Source of the DNA: Pandoraea norimbergensis
GTDB lineage: Bacteria > Pseudomonadota > Gammaproteobacteria > Burkholderiales > Burkholderiaceae
Reading direction: 5' to 3'
NCBI RefSeq assembly: GCF_001465545.3
Contig: NZ_CP013480.3
Location: 1,674,001 to 1,738,000 of the forward strand
Length of the DNA: 64,000 nt
The position numbers and the translations under genes were made by a program. Under the pieces are notes generated by a model that was not told the origin of the DNA, did no database searches, and saw nothing but the letters and a program-made list of their open reading frames with translations. Every line of letters starts with the position of its first letter. Within the stretch, counting starts at the first letter, position 1. This document shows positions 56,997-64,000 of this stretch, one piece after another.

Positions 56997-57703
56997 GCCA
57001 TTTGCTCGAAGTCGAAGGCTTGCGCACGGGCTACGGCCGCGTGGAGGTGCTGCGAGGCGTCGATCTGACGGTCGGCGAAGGCGAGATCGTGGTGTTGCTT
57101 GGCAGCAATGGCGCAGGCAAATCCACGCTGAACAACACGCTCTCGGGAATCAATCCTGTCTGGGCGGGGAGGGTGCGCTTCGACGGCCATGACCTGACCG
57201 GCCGCCACTACCGCGAGGTGGTCAAGGCCGGGTTGATTCAAGTGCCTGAAGGGCGTCGCATTTTCCCTAACCTGAGCGTGCGTGAAAACCTGGCGCTCGG
57301 GGCATTCGCACGAGGCCGTGCCGGTCGCGAGCGCAGTCTGGAACGCATGCTCGATCTGTTCCCGCGTCTGCGTGAGCGCATCGCGCAGCCTGCCGGGACG
57401 ATGTCCGGCGGCGAGCAGCAGATGCTTGCCATCGGGCGCGGGCTGATGGCCGAGCCGCGACTGCTGATTCTTGACGAACCCTCGCTGGGGCTCTCGCCAC
57501 TCATGGTCGAAGAGCTGTTCGCCCTGATCGCACGCTTGCAACGCGATGGTCTGTCGATTCTGCTCGTCGAGCAGAACGTGGGGCAGTCGCTCGAAACCGG
57601 CCAGCGTGGCTACGTGCTGGAGAACGGCTCGATCCGTCACAGCGGCACGTGTGCGGAGTTGCTCGCGAGCAGCGAGCTTCGCCGTGCCTATCTCGGAATG
57701 TAA
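56993..57703 (+). CDS. Branched-chain-type ABC ATPase (LivF-like)
   Basis: Second ATPase, 236 residues. Walker A is GSNGAGKST at about 39-47, the LivF stretch VPEGRRIFPNLSVRENLALGAF follows, then signature MSGGEQQMLAIGRGLM, Walker B LLILDEPSLGLSP and the switch LLVEQNVGQSLE. GGAGG precedes ATG 56993, which overlaps the livG-like stop by four bases. With it the importer is complete: one binding protein, two permeases and two ATPases. Confidence 0.94.
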   Translation: MSHLLEVEGLRTGYGRVEVLRGVDLTVGEGEIVVLLGSNGAGKSTLNNTLSGINPVWAGRVRFDGHDLTGRHYREVVKAGLIQVPEGRRIFPNLSVRENLALGAFARGRAGRERSLERMLDLFPRLRERIAQPAGTMSGGEQQMLAIGRGLMAEPRLLILDEPSLGLSPLMVEELFALIARLQRDGLSILLVEQNVGQSLETGQRGYVLENGSIRHSGTCAELLASSELRRAYLGM

Positions 57704-57713
57704 GGGACTTACC

Positions 57714-58985
57714 GTGGCTCAAACTCTGACGCAAAAGCTGCTGGCCGCCGCCTGCGGGCGCGCCGAAGTAGCGGTGGGCGAGATCGTGACCTGCCGGGTC
57801 GATCTCGCGATGTTTCATGACTCCAGCGGCCCGCGCCGTCTGCAACCGATGCTCGAATCACTCGGCGCGCAATTGTGGGACAAGTCGAAGGTCGTGCTGG
57901 TGATCGACCACTACGTGCCGGAATCGGACGACGAGTCGCGCCGTATCGTGCGCATCGCCCGCGACTGGGCGCAGGCACAGGCGTTGCCCAATGTCTACGA
58001 CTCGGTCGGTATCTGTCACGTGGTCGTGCCTGAGCACGGACACCTTCGCCCCGGCATGTTCTGCGTGGGCGGCGATTCGCACTCGCCGACCGGCGGCGCG
58101 TTCGGTGCTTACATGTTCGGTATCGGCAGCACGGAGATGCTCGGCGTGGCGGTGTCTGGCGAAATCTGGGTGAAGGTGCCCACGACGATCCAGATGCGCT
58201 GGGACGGCCGCTTGGCCGATGGCGTGACGGCGAAAGACATGATGCTGCACATGATCGGGCGTTTCGGCATGAACGGCGGACGCTATCAGGCGATCGAGTT
58301 CTGCGGCGAGGCGGTGCGCGCGCTGTCGATGCAGGAGCGCATGACGCTCTCCAATATGAGTGCCGAACTGGGCTCGCAGGTGGGGCTGGTCGCGCCCGAT
58401 GCGACGACCGTCGAGTATCTGCGCTCGGTCGGTGTTACCGATGGGATCGATGCCACCGATGTGACGCGCTGGCAAAGCGATGCGGATGCGGTGGCCGAAG
58501 TGCACGCGTTCGATGCCAATACGCTGGCCCCGCAAGTTGCCGCACCTCACAGTCCGGCCAACACGCGTGCGATCGATGCCTTTGCCGATATCTCCGTGGA
58601 CGTGACCTATCTGGGCGCATGCACTGGCGCGAAGCTGGAGGATTTGCGGGCCGCCGCCCGCGTGCTCAAGGGGCGTCGCGTGGCCGAAGGTATGCGCTTC
58701 GTCGTCGCACCAGCGTCCGCGCGTGATCAGGCGCAGGCCGCGCGCGAGGGGGTGATGGACGTGCTGGTGGCCGCTGGGGCCCAAGTGCTGGCCAATACCT
58801 GCGGTGCCTGCGCAGGCTATGGCGGCTCGATTCCCGAAGGCGCGACGGTGATGTCGAGCACGGCGCGCAACTTCAAGGGCCGCATGGGCGCAGAGACCGC
58901 GCAGGTCTATCTCGGTTCGCCCTATACGGTGGCCGCTGCGGCGCTCACGGGCCGCATTGCCGATCCCCGCGACGTGCTCGCCTGA
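57714..58985 (+). CDS. Aconitase/LeuC-family hydro-lyase, large subunit
   Basis: Iron-sulfur dehydratase subunit of 423 residues, the length of the short LeuC2/homoaconitase/dimethylmalate-dehydratase group. Motifs in order: VDLAMFHDSSGP, HVVVPEHGHLRPGMFCVGGDSHSPTGGAFGAYMFGIGSTEM, and the [4Fe-4S] ligands in LGACTGAK and NTCGACAGYGG. It starts with GTG at 57714, preceded by AAGGGA; the open frame upstream lies inside the ATPase gene. Substrate specificity (isopropylmalate, dimethylmalate, maleate or methylmalate) cannot be read, but the transporter/HyuAB context speaks against leucine synthesis. Confidence 0.87.
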   Translation: MAQTLTQKLLAAACGRAEVAVGEIVTCRVDLAMFHDSSGPRRLQPMLESLGAQLWDKSKVVLVIDHYVPESDDESRRIVRIARDWAQAQALPNVYDSVGICHVVVPEHGHLRPGMFCVGGDSHSPTGGAFGAYMFGIGSTEMLGVAVSGEIWVKVPTTIQMRWDGRLADGVTAKDMMLHMIGRFGMNGGRYQAIEFCGEAVRALSMQERMTLSNMSAELGSQVGLVAPDATTVEYLRSVGVTDGIDATDVTRWQSDADAVAEVHAFDANTLAPQVAAPHSPANTRAIDAFADISVDVTYLGACTGAKLEDLRAAARVLKGRRVAEGMRFVVAPASARDQAQAAREGVMDVLVAAGAQVLANTCGACAGYGGSIPEGATVMSSTARNFKGRMGAETAQVYLGSPYTVAAAALTGRIADPRDVLA

Positions 58986-59007
58986 CCCAGTTCTTTCAAC
59001 GCCACTC

Positions 59008-59556
59008 ATGACATTGCCAACGTCTTCTCCCGACGCACTTGCGCCCGTCCACCGCACCTGGGTGGTGGGTGCCGACATCGATACCGACGCGCTCGCACCG
59101 GGTGCCTACATGAAATTCGGCATCGACGAGATCGCTCGCCATTGCCTGCACCGCGTGCGCCCCGAATTTGCCGCGCAAGTCAGGCCGGGCGACGTGTTGG
59201 TGGCCGGTCCGAACTTCGGTATCGGCTCTTCCCGCGAACAGGCCGCTGCCGCGCTTGTGCATCTGGGTGTGCGCGCCGTGATCGCGCCGTCGTTCAACGG
59301 ACTCTATTTCCGCAACGCCTTCAATGTGGGGCTGTTGCTGCTGACCTGCGCCGACGCGCAGTGCATTGCCGAGGGCGAGACCCTGCGGCTGGCACCGCGC
59401 GTCGGTTTTATCGAACGCGCCGACGGCAGCCGTCTCGCCTGCGAGAACGTGCCCGGCTTCCTGCTCGACATGGTCGAGGCGGGCGGTCTGCTCAATCTGC
59501 TCAAGCGGCGCAGTTCGACATCTCACGCGACACCTAACGGAGCTTCTTCATGCTAG
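59008..59556 (+). CDS. Aconitase/LeuD-family hydro-lyase, small subunit
   Basis: Swivelling small subunit of 182 residues that pairs with the large subunit just upstream. It begins DIDTDALAPGAYMKFGIDEIARHCL, where the DxDTD-type motif is conserved, and contains the GPNFGIGSSREQAAAALVHLGVRAVIAPSFNGLYFRNAFNVGLLLL block with the substrate-binding serine-arginine pair. ATG 59008 is 22 bases after the large-subunit stop. The end overlaps the hydantoinase B start by seven bases. Confidence 0.87.
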   Translation: MTLPTSSPDALAPVHRTWVVGADIDTDALAPGAYMKFGIDEIARHCLHRVRPEFAAQVRPGDVLVAGPNFGIGSSREQAAAALVHLGVRAVIAPSFNGLYFRNAFNVGLLLLTCADAQCIAEGETLRLAPRVGFIERADGSRLACENVPGFLLDMVEAGGLLNLLKRRSSTSHATPNGASSC

Positions 59557-61265
59557 ATCCCGTCACCCTGGCGGTCCTCAAGGGCCGGCTGGAGCAGATC
59601 GCCGACGAAATGGACGCGACGCTCTACCGCAGTGCCTTCAACCCGATCATTGCCGAGGCGCACGACGCTTGCCACGGCATCTACGACGCGGCGACCGGCG
59701 CGACGCTCGTGCAAGGCAAGTCGGGCCTGCCGGTTTTCGTCGGTGCGATGGCCTTTGCCGTGCAGGCGGCGGCGCGCGCTGCGGCCGAGCGCGGCGGCAT
59801 GGTCGAAGGCGACGTGTGGCTCTTCAACGACCCCTATGAAGGCGGCACACACGCAAACGACTTCAAGCTCGTGCGCCCCGTGTTTCGCAATGGCACGTTG
59901 TATTGCTTCCTCGCGTCCGCTGCCCATTGGCACGACGTGGGCGGCGCGGTGCCGGGCAACTACAACCCGGCGGCGACCGAGTGCTGGCAGGAGGCGGTAC
60001 AGATTCCGCCGGTGCGTATCCTGCGGCGCGGCGAACTCGACGCCGACGTGCTCGCGATTCTCAAGGCGAATACCCGCTTGCCCGATAGTCTCTGGGGCGA
60101 TTTGAACGGGCAACTGGCGGCGCTGGAACTGGGCGCACGGCGGCTGGACAACCTGCTCGACGAGTACGGCGACGGCACGGTGCAAGACGCGCTGGTGCAA
60201 CTGCGCGAGCGCGCCGTGAAACTCATGCGCGCGCATGTCGCTGCGCTGCCCGACGGCGAATATACCTATCACGACACGCTCGACAACGACGGCGTACGCG
60301 ACGAGCCGCTGACCATCGCGCTGTGCATGCGTGTGGCGGGCGACACGCTGACGCTGGACTTCACCGGCACGTCGCCGGCCTGCATGGGGCCCGTGAATAT
60401 CTCGCGCGCCACGGCCATCGCGGCGTGTTACGTCGCGCTCAAACATCTGTTCCCTGACGTACCGGCCAATGCGGGCGTGCTCGATGCCGTGAAGTTCGAA
60501 CTGCCGGAAGGACTGCTGATTTCGGCCCAGCGGCCACGTCCGGTCGGCGGTTACACCGAAACCATTCTGCGCATGATCGACGTGATCTTTTGCGCGATGG
60601 CGCAAGCCGCCCCCGAGCGGGCGATGGCGCAGGCCTACGGCACGATCAACGCGCTGTCGATTGCGGGCCATCGCACGGACGCCGAGCGCAAAGGCCAGCG
60701 CTGGGTGATGTTCAGCTTCTTCGGCGGCGGCCACGGCGGGCATAGCGATGGCGATGGCCTCTCGCATGGCAACGCGCCGATTTCGACGGCCACGATTCCA
60801 CCGGTCGAGATTCTGGAAGCCGCGTATCCGGTGCGGTTCACCCAGTGGGCATTGCGTCCGGACTCGGCCGGTGACGGTGAGCATCGCGGCGGGCTCGGGG
60901 CCATCTACGAAATCGAACTGCTGGAAGACAGTGCCGAAGCGTTCGTTTTCGGCGAGCGTGGACGCTCGGCACCGCAGGGCATCGCAGGGGGTGAGGCGTC
61001 GGTGCCTAACGTCTTTCAGTATCAGAACGAAGGCGAGTGGCATACGCCGCCGATGGCCTCGAAGATGCTCGGCATCAAGCTCGCGCGCGGAGAGCGTGTG
61101 CGTCTTGAGACGCCGGGCGGTGGCGGGTACGGCGACCCGGCGCGGCGCGATGCGGGCGCACGAGCGCATGACCGGGCGATGGGGTATGTGACAAACGCGG
61201 TGACAAGAGCAGGTGAGGGCGCAGACGCTACCACTGGCAAAGCAACGAAGGAGCAACAGGCATGA
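59550..61265 (+). CDS. Hydantoinase B / oxoprolinase family protein (HyuB-like)
   Basis: A 571-residue HyuB-type subunit. Landmarks are LDPVTLAVLKGRLEQIADEMDATLYRSAFNPIIAEAHDACHGIYD at the N-terminus, DVWLFNDPYEGGTHANDFKLVRPVF, the GPVNISRATAIAACYVALKHLFPDVPANAG segment, and a C-terminal glycine-rich VRLETPGGGGYGDP. These proteins work with HyuA to hydrolyse cyclic amides, hydantoins or 5-oxoproline with ATP, or form carboxylases. It overlaps the small hydro-lyase subunit by seven bases and HyuA by four, implying a fixed complex or pathway. Confidence 0.92.
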   Translation: MLDPVTLAVLKGRLEQIADEMDATLYRSAFNPIIAEAHDACHGIYDAATGATLVQGKSGLPVFVGAMAFAVQAAARAAAERGGMVEGDVWLFNDPYEGGTHANDFKLVRPVFRNGTLYCFLASAAHWHDVGGAVPGNYNPAATECWQEAVQIPPVRILRRGELDADVLAILKANTRLPDSLWGDLNGQLAALELGARRLDNLLDEYGDGTVQDALVQLRERAVKLMRAHVAALPDGEYTYHDTLDNDGVRDEPLTIALCMRVAGDTLTLDFTGTSPACMGPVNISRATAIAACYVALKHLFPDVPANAGVLDAVKFELPEGLLISAQRPRPVGGYTETILRMIDVIFCAMAQAAPERAMAQAYGTINALSIAGHRTDAERKGQRWVMFSFFGGGHGGHSDGDGLSHGNAPISTATIPPVEILEAAYPVRFTQWALRPDSAGDGEHRGGLGAIYEIELLEDSAEAFVFGERGRSAPQGIAGGEASVPNVFQYQNEGEWHTPPMASKMLGIKLARGERVRLETPGGGGYGDPARRDAGARAHDRAMGYVTNAVTRAGEGADATTGKATKEQQA

Positions 61266-63331
61266 GCGCAGCAGCCAACCCGAACCCCTCGCTGGTCGTC
61301 GGTGTCGACGTCGGCGGGACGTTTACCGATCTGTTCGTGCTCGACGAAGCGGCCGGCGTGGCGCGCATCGTGAAGGTGCCGTCGACGCGTGGCGAAGAGG
61401 CGCGCGGCTTCATGAACGGTATCGAGCGTGTCGAATCTGCCGGGCGGGGTGGCGCTGCAGCGATTGCCACCATCGTGCACGGCACGACAGTGGGCACCAA
61501 CGCGCTGCTGGAGCGCAAGGTGGCGCGCACCGGCATCATCACGACGACGGGCTTTCGCGACGTGCTGGAAATGCGCCGCCGCGACCGGCCGGCTACGTGG
61601 GGGCTGCGCGGCAATTTCACGCCCATCGTGCCGCGCGATCTTCGTCTGGAAGTCGATGAACGCGTGTTGGCCGATGGCACGGTGCACACCGATGTCGATA
61701 TTGCACAGGTGGAAGCGGCCGCGCGCGCGTTGCTCGAAGCCGGTTGCGAGGCCGTGTGCGTGTTCTTCGTCAATGCATACGCGAATCCGGTCAACGAGCA
61801 ACGCGCGGTGGCGGCGGTGCGCGCACTTTGGCCCAATAGCAATGTGACGGCAGCGACAGAAGTGCTGCCGGAAATCCGAGAATTCGAACGCTGCTCGACG
61901 GCAACCCTCAACGCGTCGCTGCAACCGGTGGTCGGCGGCTATCTGACGCGTCTGGCACGCGATTTGAAAGCGCAGGGCTTCGATGGCGAGTTGCTGGTCG
62001 TGCAGAGCAACGGCGGAATCATGTCGCGCGAGACGGCTAGCGATGTGCCGGTGCGCACGGCGCTTTCCGGGCCGGCGGCGGGCGTGATTGCCTGTGCGGC
62101 CATTGCGCGCGCGGCAGGCTTCCCGAATGCGGTGACGGGCGACATGGGCGGTACGTCTTTCGACGTGTCGCTGGTAGCGGGCGGCGAGGCGTCGCTCTCG
62201 GCGCAGACGTCCATCGAATTCGGCATGGTCGTACGCTCGCCCATGATTCAGATCGAAACGATTGGGGCTGGCGGCGGGTCGATTGCCTCGGTCGATGCCG
62301 GTGGCCTGCTTCAGGTGGGGCCGGAATCGGCGGGCAGTATCCCGGGGCCGGCCTGTTACGGGCACGGCAATCTTCGCCCGACGGTCACCGACGCGAATGT
62401 CCTGCTCGGACGTATTGCCGCCGACCGCCCGCTGGGTGGCGGTCTGCTCGGCAAGCTCGACAGCGATCTCTCGGCGCAGGCTATCGGCAAGCACGTGGCC
62501 GAGCCGCTCGGGCTTGATGTCTACGCCGCCGCCGAGGCCATTCTCACGGTGGCCAACGCCAAGATGGCCGGGGCGATCCGTCTGGTGTCCATCGAGCGCG
62601 GTCACGATCCGCGTCAGTTCGCCTATATGCCGTTCGGCGGCGGCGGAGCGCTGCACGTGTGCGCGATGATGCGCGAAGTCGGGACGACCACCGGCATCGT
62701 GCCGCGCTATCCGGGTGTGACCTCGGCACTGGGGTGTGTGATCGCCGACATGCGCCACGACAGCGTGCAGACGCTCAACAAGCCGCTCGCGGTGCTCGAC
62801 ACCGACGATCTCGTCGCCCGCATCGAGGCATTGCAGATCGCGTGTCAGCAACGTCTCGACTCGGCGGGGGTGCGTTTCGATGCGGTCAAGGAAGTCATCG
62901 AACTCGACATGCTCTACGTGGGCCAAAGCCACACGGTGCGTGTGCCGGTGGCGCGTGAGGCGCTGCACCGCGAAGGTATCGCGCTGGCATTCGAGACGGC
63001 GTATCGCGAAGCCTTCGGCCGCGCGCTCGACGGGATTGCCGTGCGCATCATGAATCTGCGATATGCGCGCATCGGCGTGCGTCCGAAGTTCGATCTCGGT
63101 GTGCTCGCGCCGCAAGCCATCGAGATGCCGTCATCGCTCGGCACGCAGCGGGTGTATCACGCAGGGCAGTGGTGGGACGCTGTGCGGTTTGCTCGCCTCG
63201 ATCTGCCGGTCGGCGCAAGCGTGGCCGGCCCGGCGATTCTCGAGCAGTCGGATACGACGATCTGGCTCGAACCGGGGTTCTCCGGGCGCGTGGACGCGCT
63301 GGGCAACCTCCTCATCACGCGCAACGCGTGA
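61262..63331 (+). CDS. Hydantoinase A / oxoprolinase family protein (HyuA-like)
   Basis: ATP-binding partner of HyuB, 689 residues. It has an actin-like phosphate loop VVGVDVGGTFTDLFVLDEAAGV at the N-terminus, the IVHGTTVGTNALLERKVARTGIITTTGFRDVLEMRRRDRP block, VVQSNGGIMS, and GDMGGTSFDVSLVAGGEA. The mid-protein ERGHDPRQFAYMPFGGGGALH is typical. Full length for the family. The reaction could be ring opening of a lactam, imide or hydantoin. ATGA overlap with hyuB. Confidence 0.92.
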   Translation: MSAAANPNPSLVVGVDVGGTFTDLFVLDEAAGVARIVKVPSTRGEEARGFMNGIERVESAGRGGAAAIATIVHGTTVGTNALLERKVARTGIITTTGFRDVLEMRRRDRPATWGLRGNFTPIVPRDLRLEVDERVLADGTVHTDVDIAQVEAAARALLEAGCEAVCVFFVNAYANPVNEQRAVAAVRALWPNSNVTAATEVLPEIREFERCSTATLNASLQPVVGGYLTRLARDLKAQGFDGELLVVQSNGGIMSRETASDVPVRTALSGPAAGVIACAAIARAAGFPNAVTGDMGGTSFDVSLVAGGEASLSAQTSIEFGMVVRSPMIQIETIGAGGGSIASVDAGGLLQVGPESAGSIPGPACYGHGNLRPTVTDANVLLGRIAADRPLGGGLLGKLDSDLSAQAIGKHVAEPLGLDVYAAAEAILTVANAKMAGAIRLVSIERGHDPRQFAYMPFGGGGALHVCAMMREVGTTTGIVPRYPGVTSALGCVIADMRHDSVQTLNKPLAVLDTDDLVARIEALQIACQQRLDSAGVRFDAVKEVIELDMLYVGQSHTVRVPVAREALHREGIALAFETAYREAFGRALDGIAVRIMNLRYARIGVRPKFDLGVLAPQAIEMPSSLGTQRVYHAGQWWDAVRFARLDLPVGASVAGPAILEQSDTTIWLEPGFSGRVDALGNLLITRNA

Positions 63332-63353
63332 GCGGCCACCCGGGAGTCATGTC

Positions 63354-63971
63354 ATGAGCCAGAACAACGTGCTCGATGCGGCGCGCACGGCGCTCGTCAT
63401 CGTGGATTTGCAGAACGACTTCATTACCCCCGGCGGGGCCTACGACCGCGGGGGCGCGGCGACGCCGCAAGCTCAGGCGCTGCCGGCGCGTATTGCGCCG
63501 ATCGCTCACTCGCTCAAAGCGGCGGGCGGTTTTGTCGCCGCGAGCCAGTTCACGCTCTGGCCGGATGCGCAGGGTGAGCCGATGATTTCGCCCCATCTCA
63601 AACAGTTGCGGCCGTTTCTGCGACGTGGCGATTTTGTGGCCGGATCGGCAGGGCACGCGACGGTGGCGTCGCTTGCTGAACACGTGGATGTCTCGGTGTG
63701 GAAGGTCGCGTATTCGGCGTTCTTCAACACGCAACTCGACTGGGTGTTGCGACGCGCGGGCATCGAAACGGTGGCCGTGTGCGGCATTGTGACCAATGGC
63801 GGCGTGGCCAGCACTGCACGCGATGCCCACATGCGCGACTACCGTGTGCTGGTGCTCTCGGACGGCTGCGCTGCGCCGACGCCGGCCGCCCATGACGCGG
63901 CGCTGGCTGATCTACGCTCGGTCGGAGACGTTGTGACTTGTGAGGCCTTCACCGGCCGGATCGCCGCATGA
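63354..63971 (+). CDS. Isochorismatase-fold hydrolase lacking the usual catalytic Cys
   Basis: A 205-residue isochorismatase-superfamily protein. The catalytic Asp (VIVDLQNDF) and Lys (VWKVAYSAFFNTQLDWVL) are present. At the place where amidases of this fold read GxxTxxCV, the protein reads GIVTNGGV, so the nucleophilic cysteine is glycine. True isochorismatases (EntB, PhzD) also carry glycine there and hydrolyse a vinyl ether rather than an amide. It is therefore unlikely to be a maleamate- or nicotinamidase-type enzyme as usually annotated. It follows hyuA by 22 bases; ATG 63354 follows GGGAG. Confidence 0.82.
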   Translation: MSQNNVLDAARTALVIVDLQNDFITPGGAYDRGGAATPQAQALPARIAPIAHSLKAAGGFVAASQFTLWPDAQGEPMISPHLKQLRPFLRRGDFVAGSAGHATVASLAEHVDVSVWKVAYSAFFNTQLDWVLRRAGIETVAVCGIVTNGGVASTARDAHMRDYRVLVLSDGCAAPTPAAHDAALADLRSVGDVVTCEAFTGRIAA

Positions 63972-64000
63972 GCGCGCCGCTTGCACCGGTGATTCGCAAG
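63968..64000 (+). CDS. Start of a further operon gene (cut by window end)
   Basis: An ATG at 63968 overlaps the preceding stop (ATGA) and opens a frame reading MSAPLAPVIRK to the window edge. The coupling shows that the operon continues. The product cannot be identified from eleven residues. Confidence 0.5.
   Translation, partial: MSAPLAPVIRK

Noticed and set aside
57714..59556. Leucine biosynthesis leuCD
   Set aside because: The genes are family members, but they are embedded between an ABC importer and hyuBA with no leuB or leuA nearby, so a biosynthetic call was not adopted.
61022..63115. Minus-strand 697-residue frame opposite hyuA
   Set aside because: His/Arg-rich translation with no domains, antisense to the clear HyuA gene.

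Overview
This 64 kb window is GC-rich and densely coded. It reads as the chromosome of a betaproteobacterium of the order Burkholderiales, family Burkholderiaceae. The evidence is the housekeeping order carA-(lysE)-carB-greA-yhbY-rlmE-ftsH-folP-glmM-pstSCAB-phoUBR-ppk-ppx, two Burkholderia-type trimeric porins, and rpsU next to a WbuC-type cupin gene. A Pandoraea-like organism is my best guess from protein style, but the genus was not tested by any search.

Layout. 1-4.6 kb: a dctA C4-dicarboxylate carrier cut by the window edge, an SDR dehydrogenase overlapping a cytoplasmic trehalase, and a FadR-type regulator. 4.6-17.4 kb: core genes for carbamoyl phosphate, transcript fidelity, ribosome maturation, membrane proteolysis, folate and peptidoglycan precursors. 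17.4-28.6 kb: a full phosphate module (pstSCAB-phoU-phoB-phoR) with clear Pho boxes before pstS and in the divergent ppk/ppx promoter. 28.7-30.5 kb: an OlsB-like acyltransferase, sixA and a tRNA-Pro with its own promoter and terminator. 30.5-32.2 kb: a poorly coding accessory stretch ending in a ParDE toxin-antitoxin pair. 32.3-41.9 kb: a LysR-controlled cluster with a molybdoenzyme fused to its own NAD(P)H reductase, an ornithine cyclodeaminase-family protein and an AtoE-type transporter, then an AraC regulator and a methyltransferase/flavin-reductase pair. 42-50.4 kb: a lysine-rich H1-like protein, a porin, rpsU, a WbuC cupin, a glycosyltransferase-like protein, a CsgG-family lipoprotein, a small six-cysteine exported protein, tRNA-Arg(CCT), an HD phosphohydrolase and an XRE regulator.

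50.4-64 kb: a porin, a GntR/UTRA regulator, a Tat-exported binding protein with a full Liv-type ABC importer, an aconitase-family large/small subunit pair, hydantoinase B and A, and an isochorismatase-fold protein whose usual catalytic cysteine is glycine. Most of these genes overlap or nearly touch. A 42-bp promoter element is shared between the XRE/porin intergenic region and the GntR gene, which suggests one regulon. This is the best candidate in the window for an undescribed catabolic system: import of a small organic acid, imide or lactam, ATP-dependent ring opening by HyuAB, and hydration/dehydration by the aconitase-like enzyme. The true substrate cannot be read from sequence.

No insertion sequences, prophage genes, rRNA or CRISPR arrays were seen.
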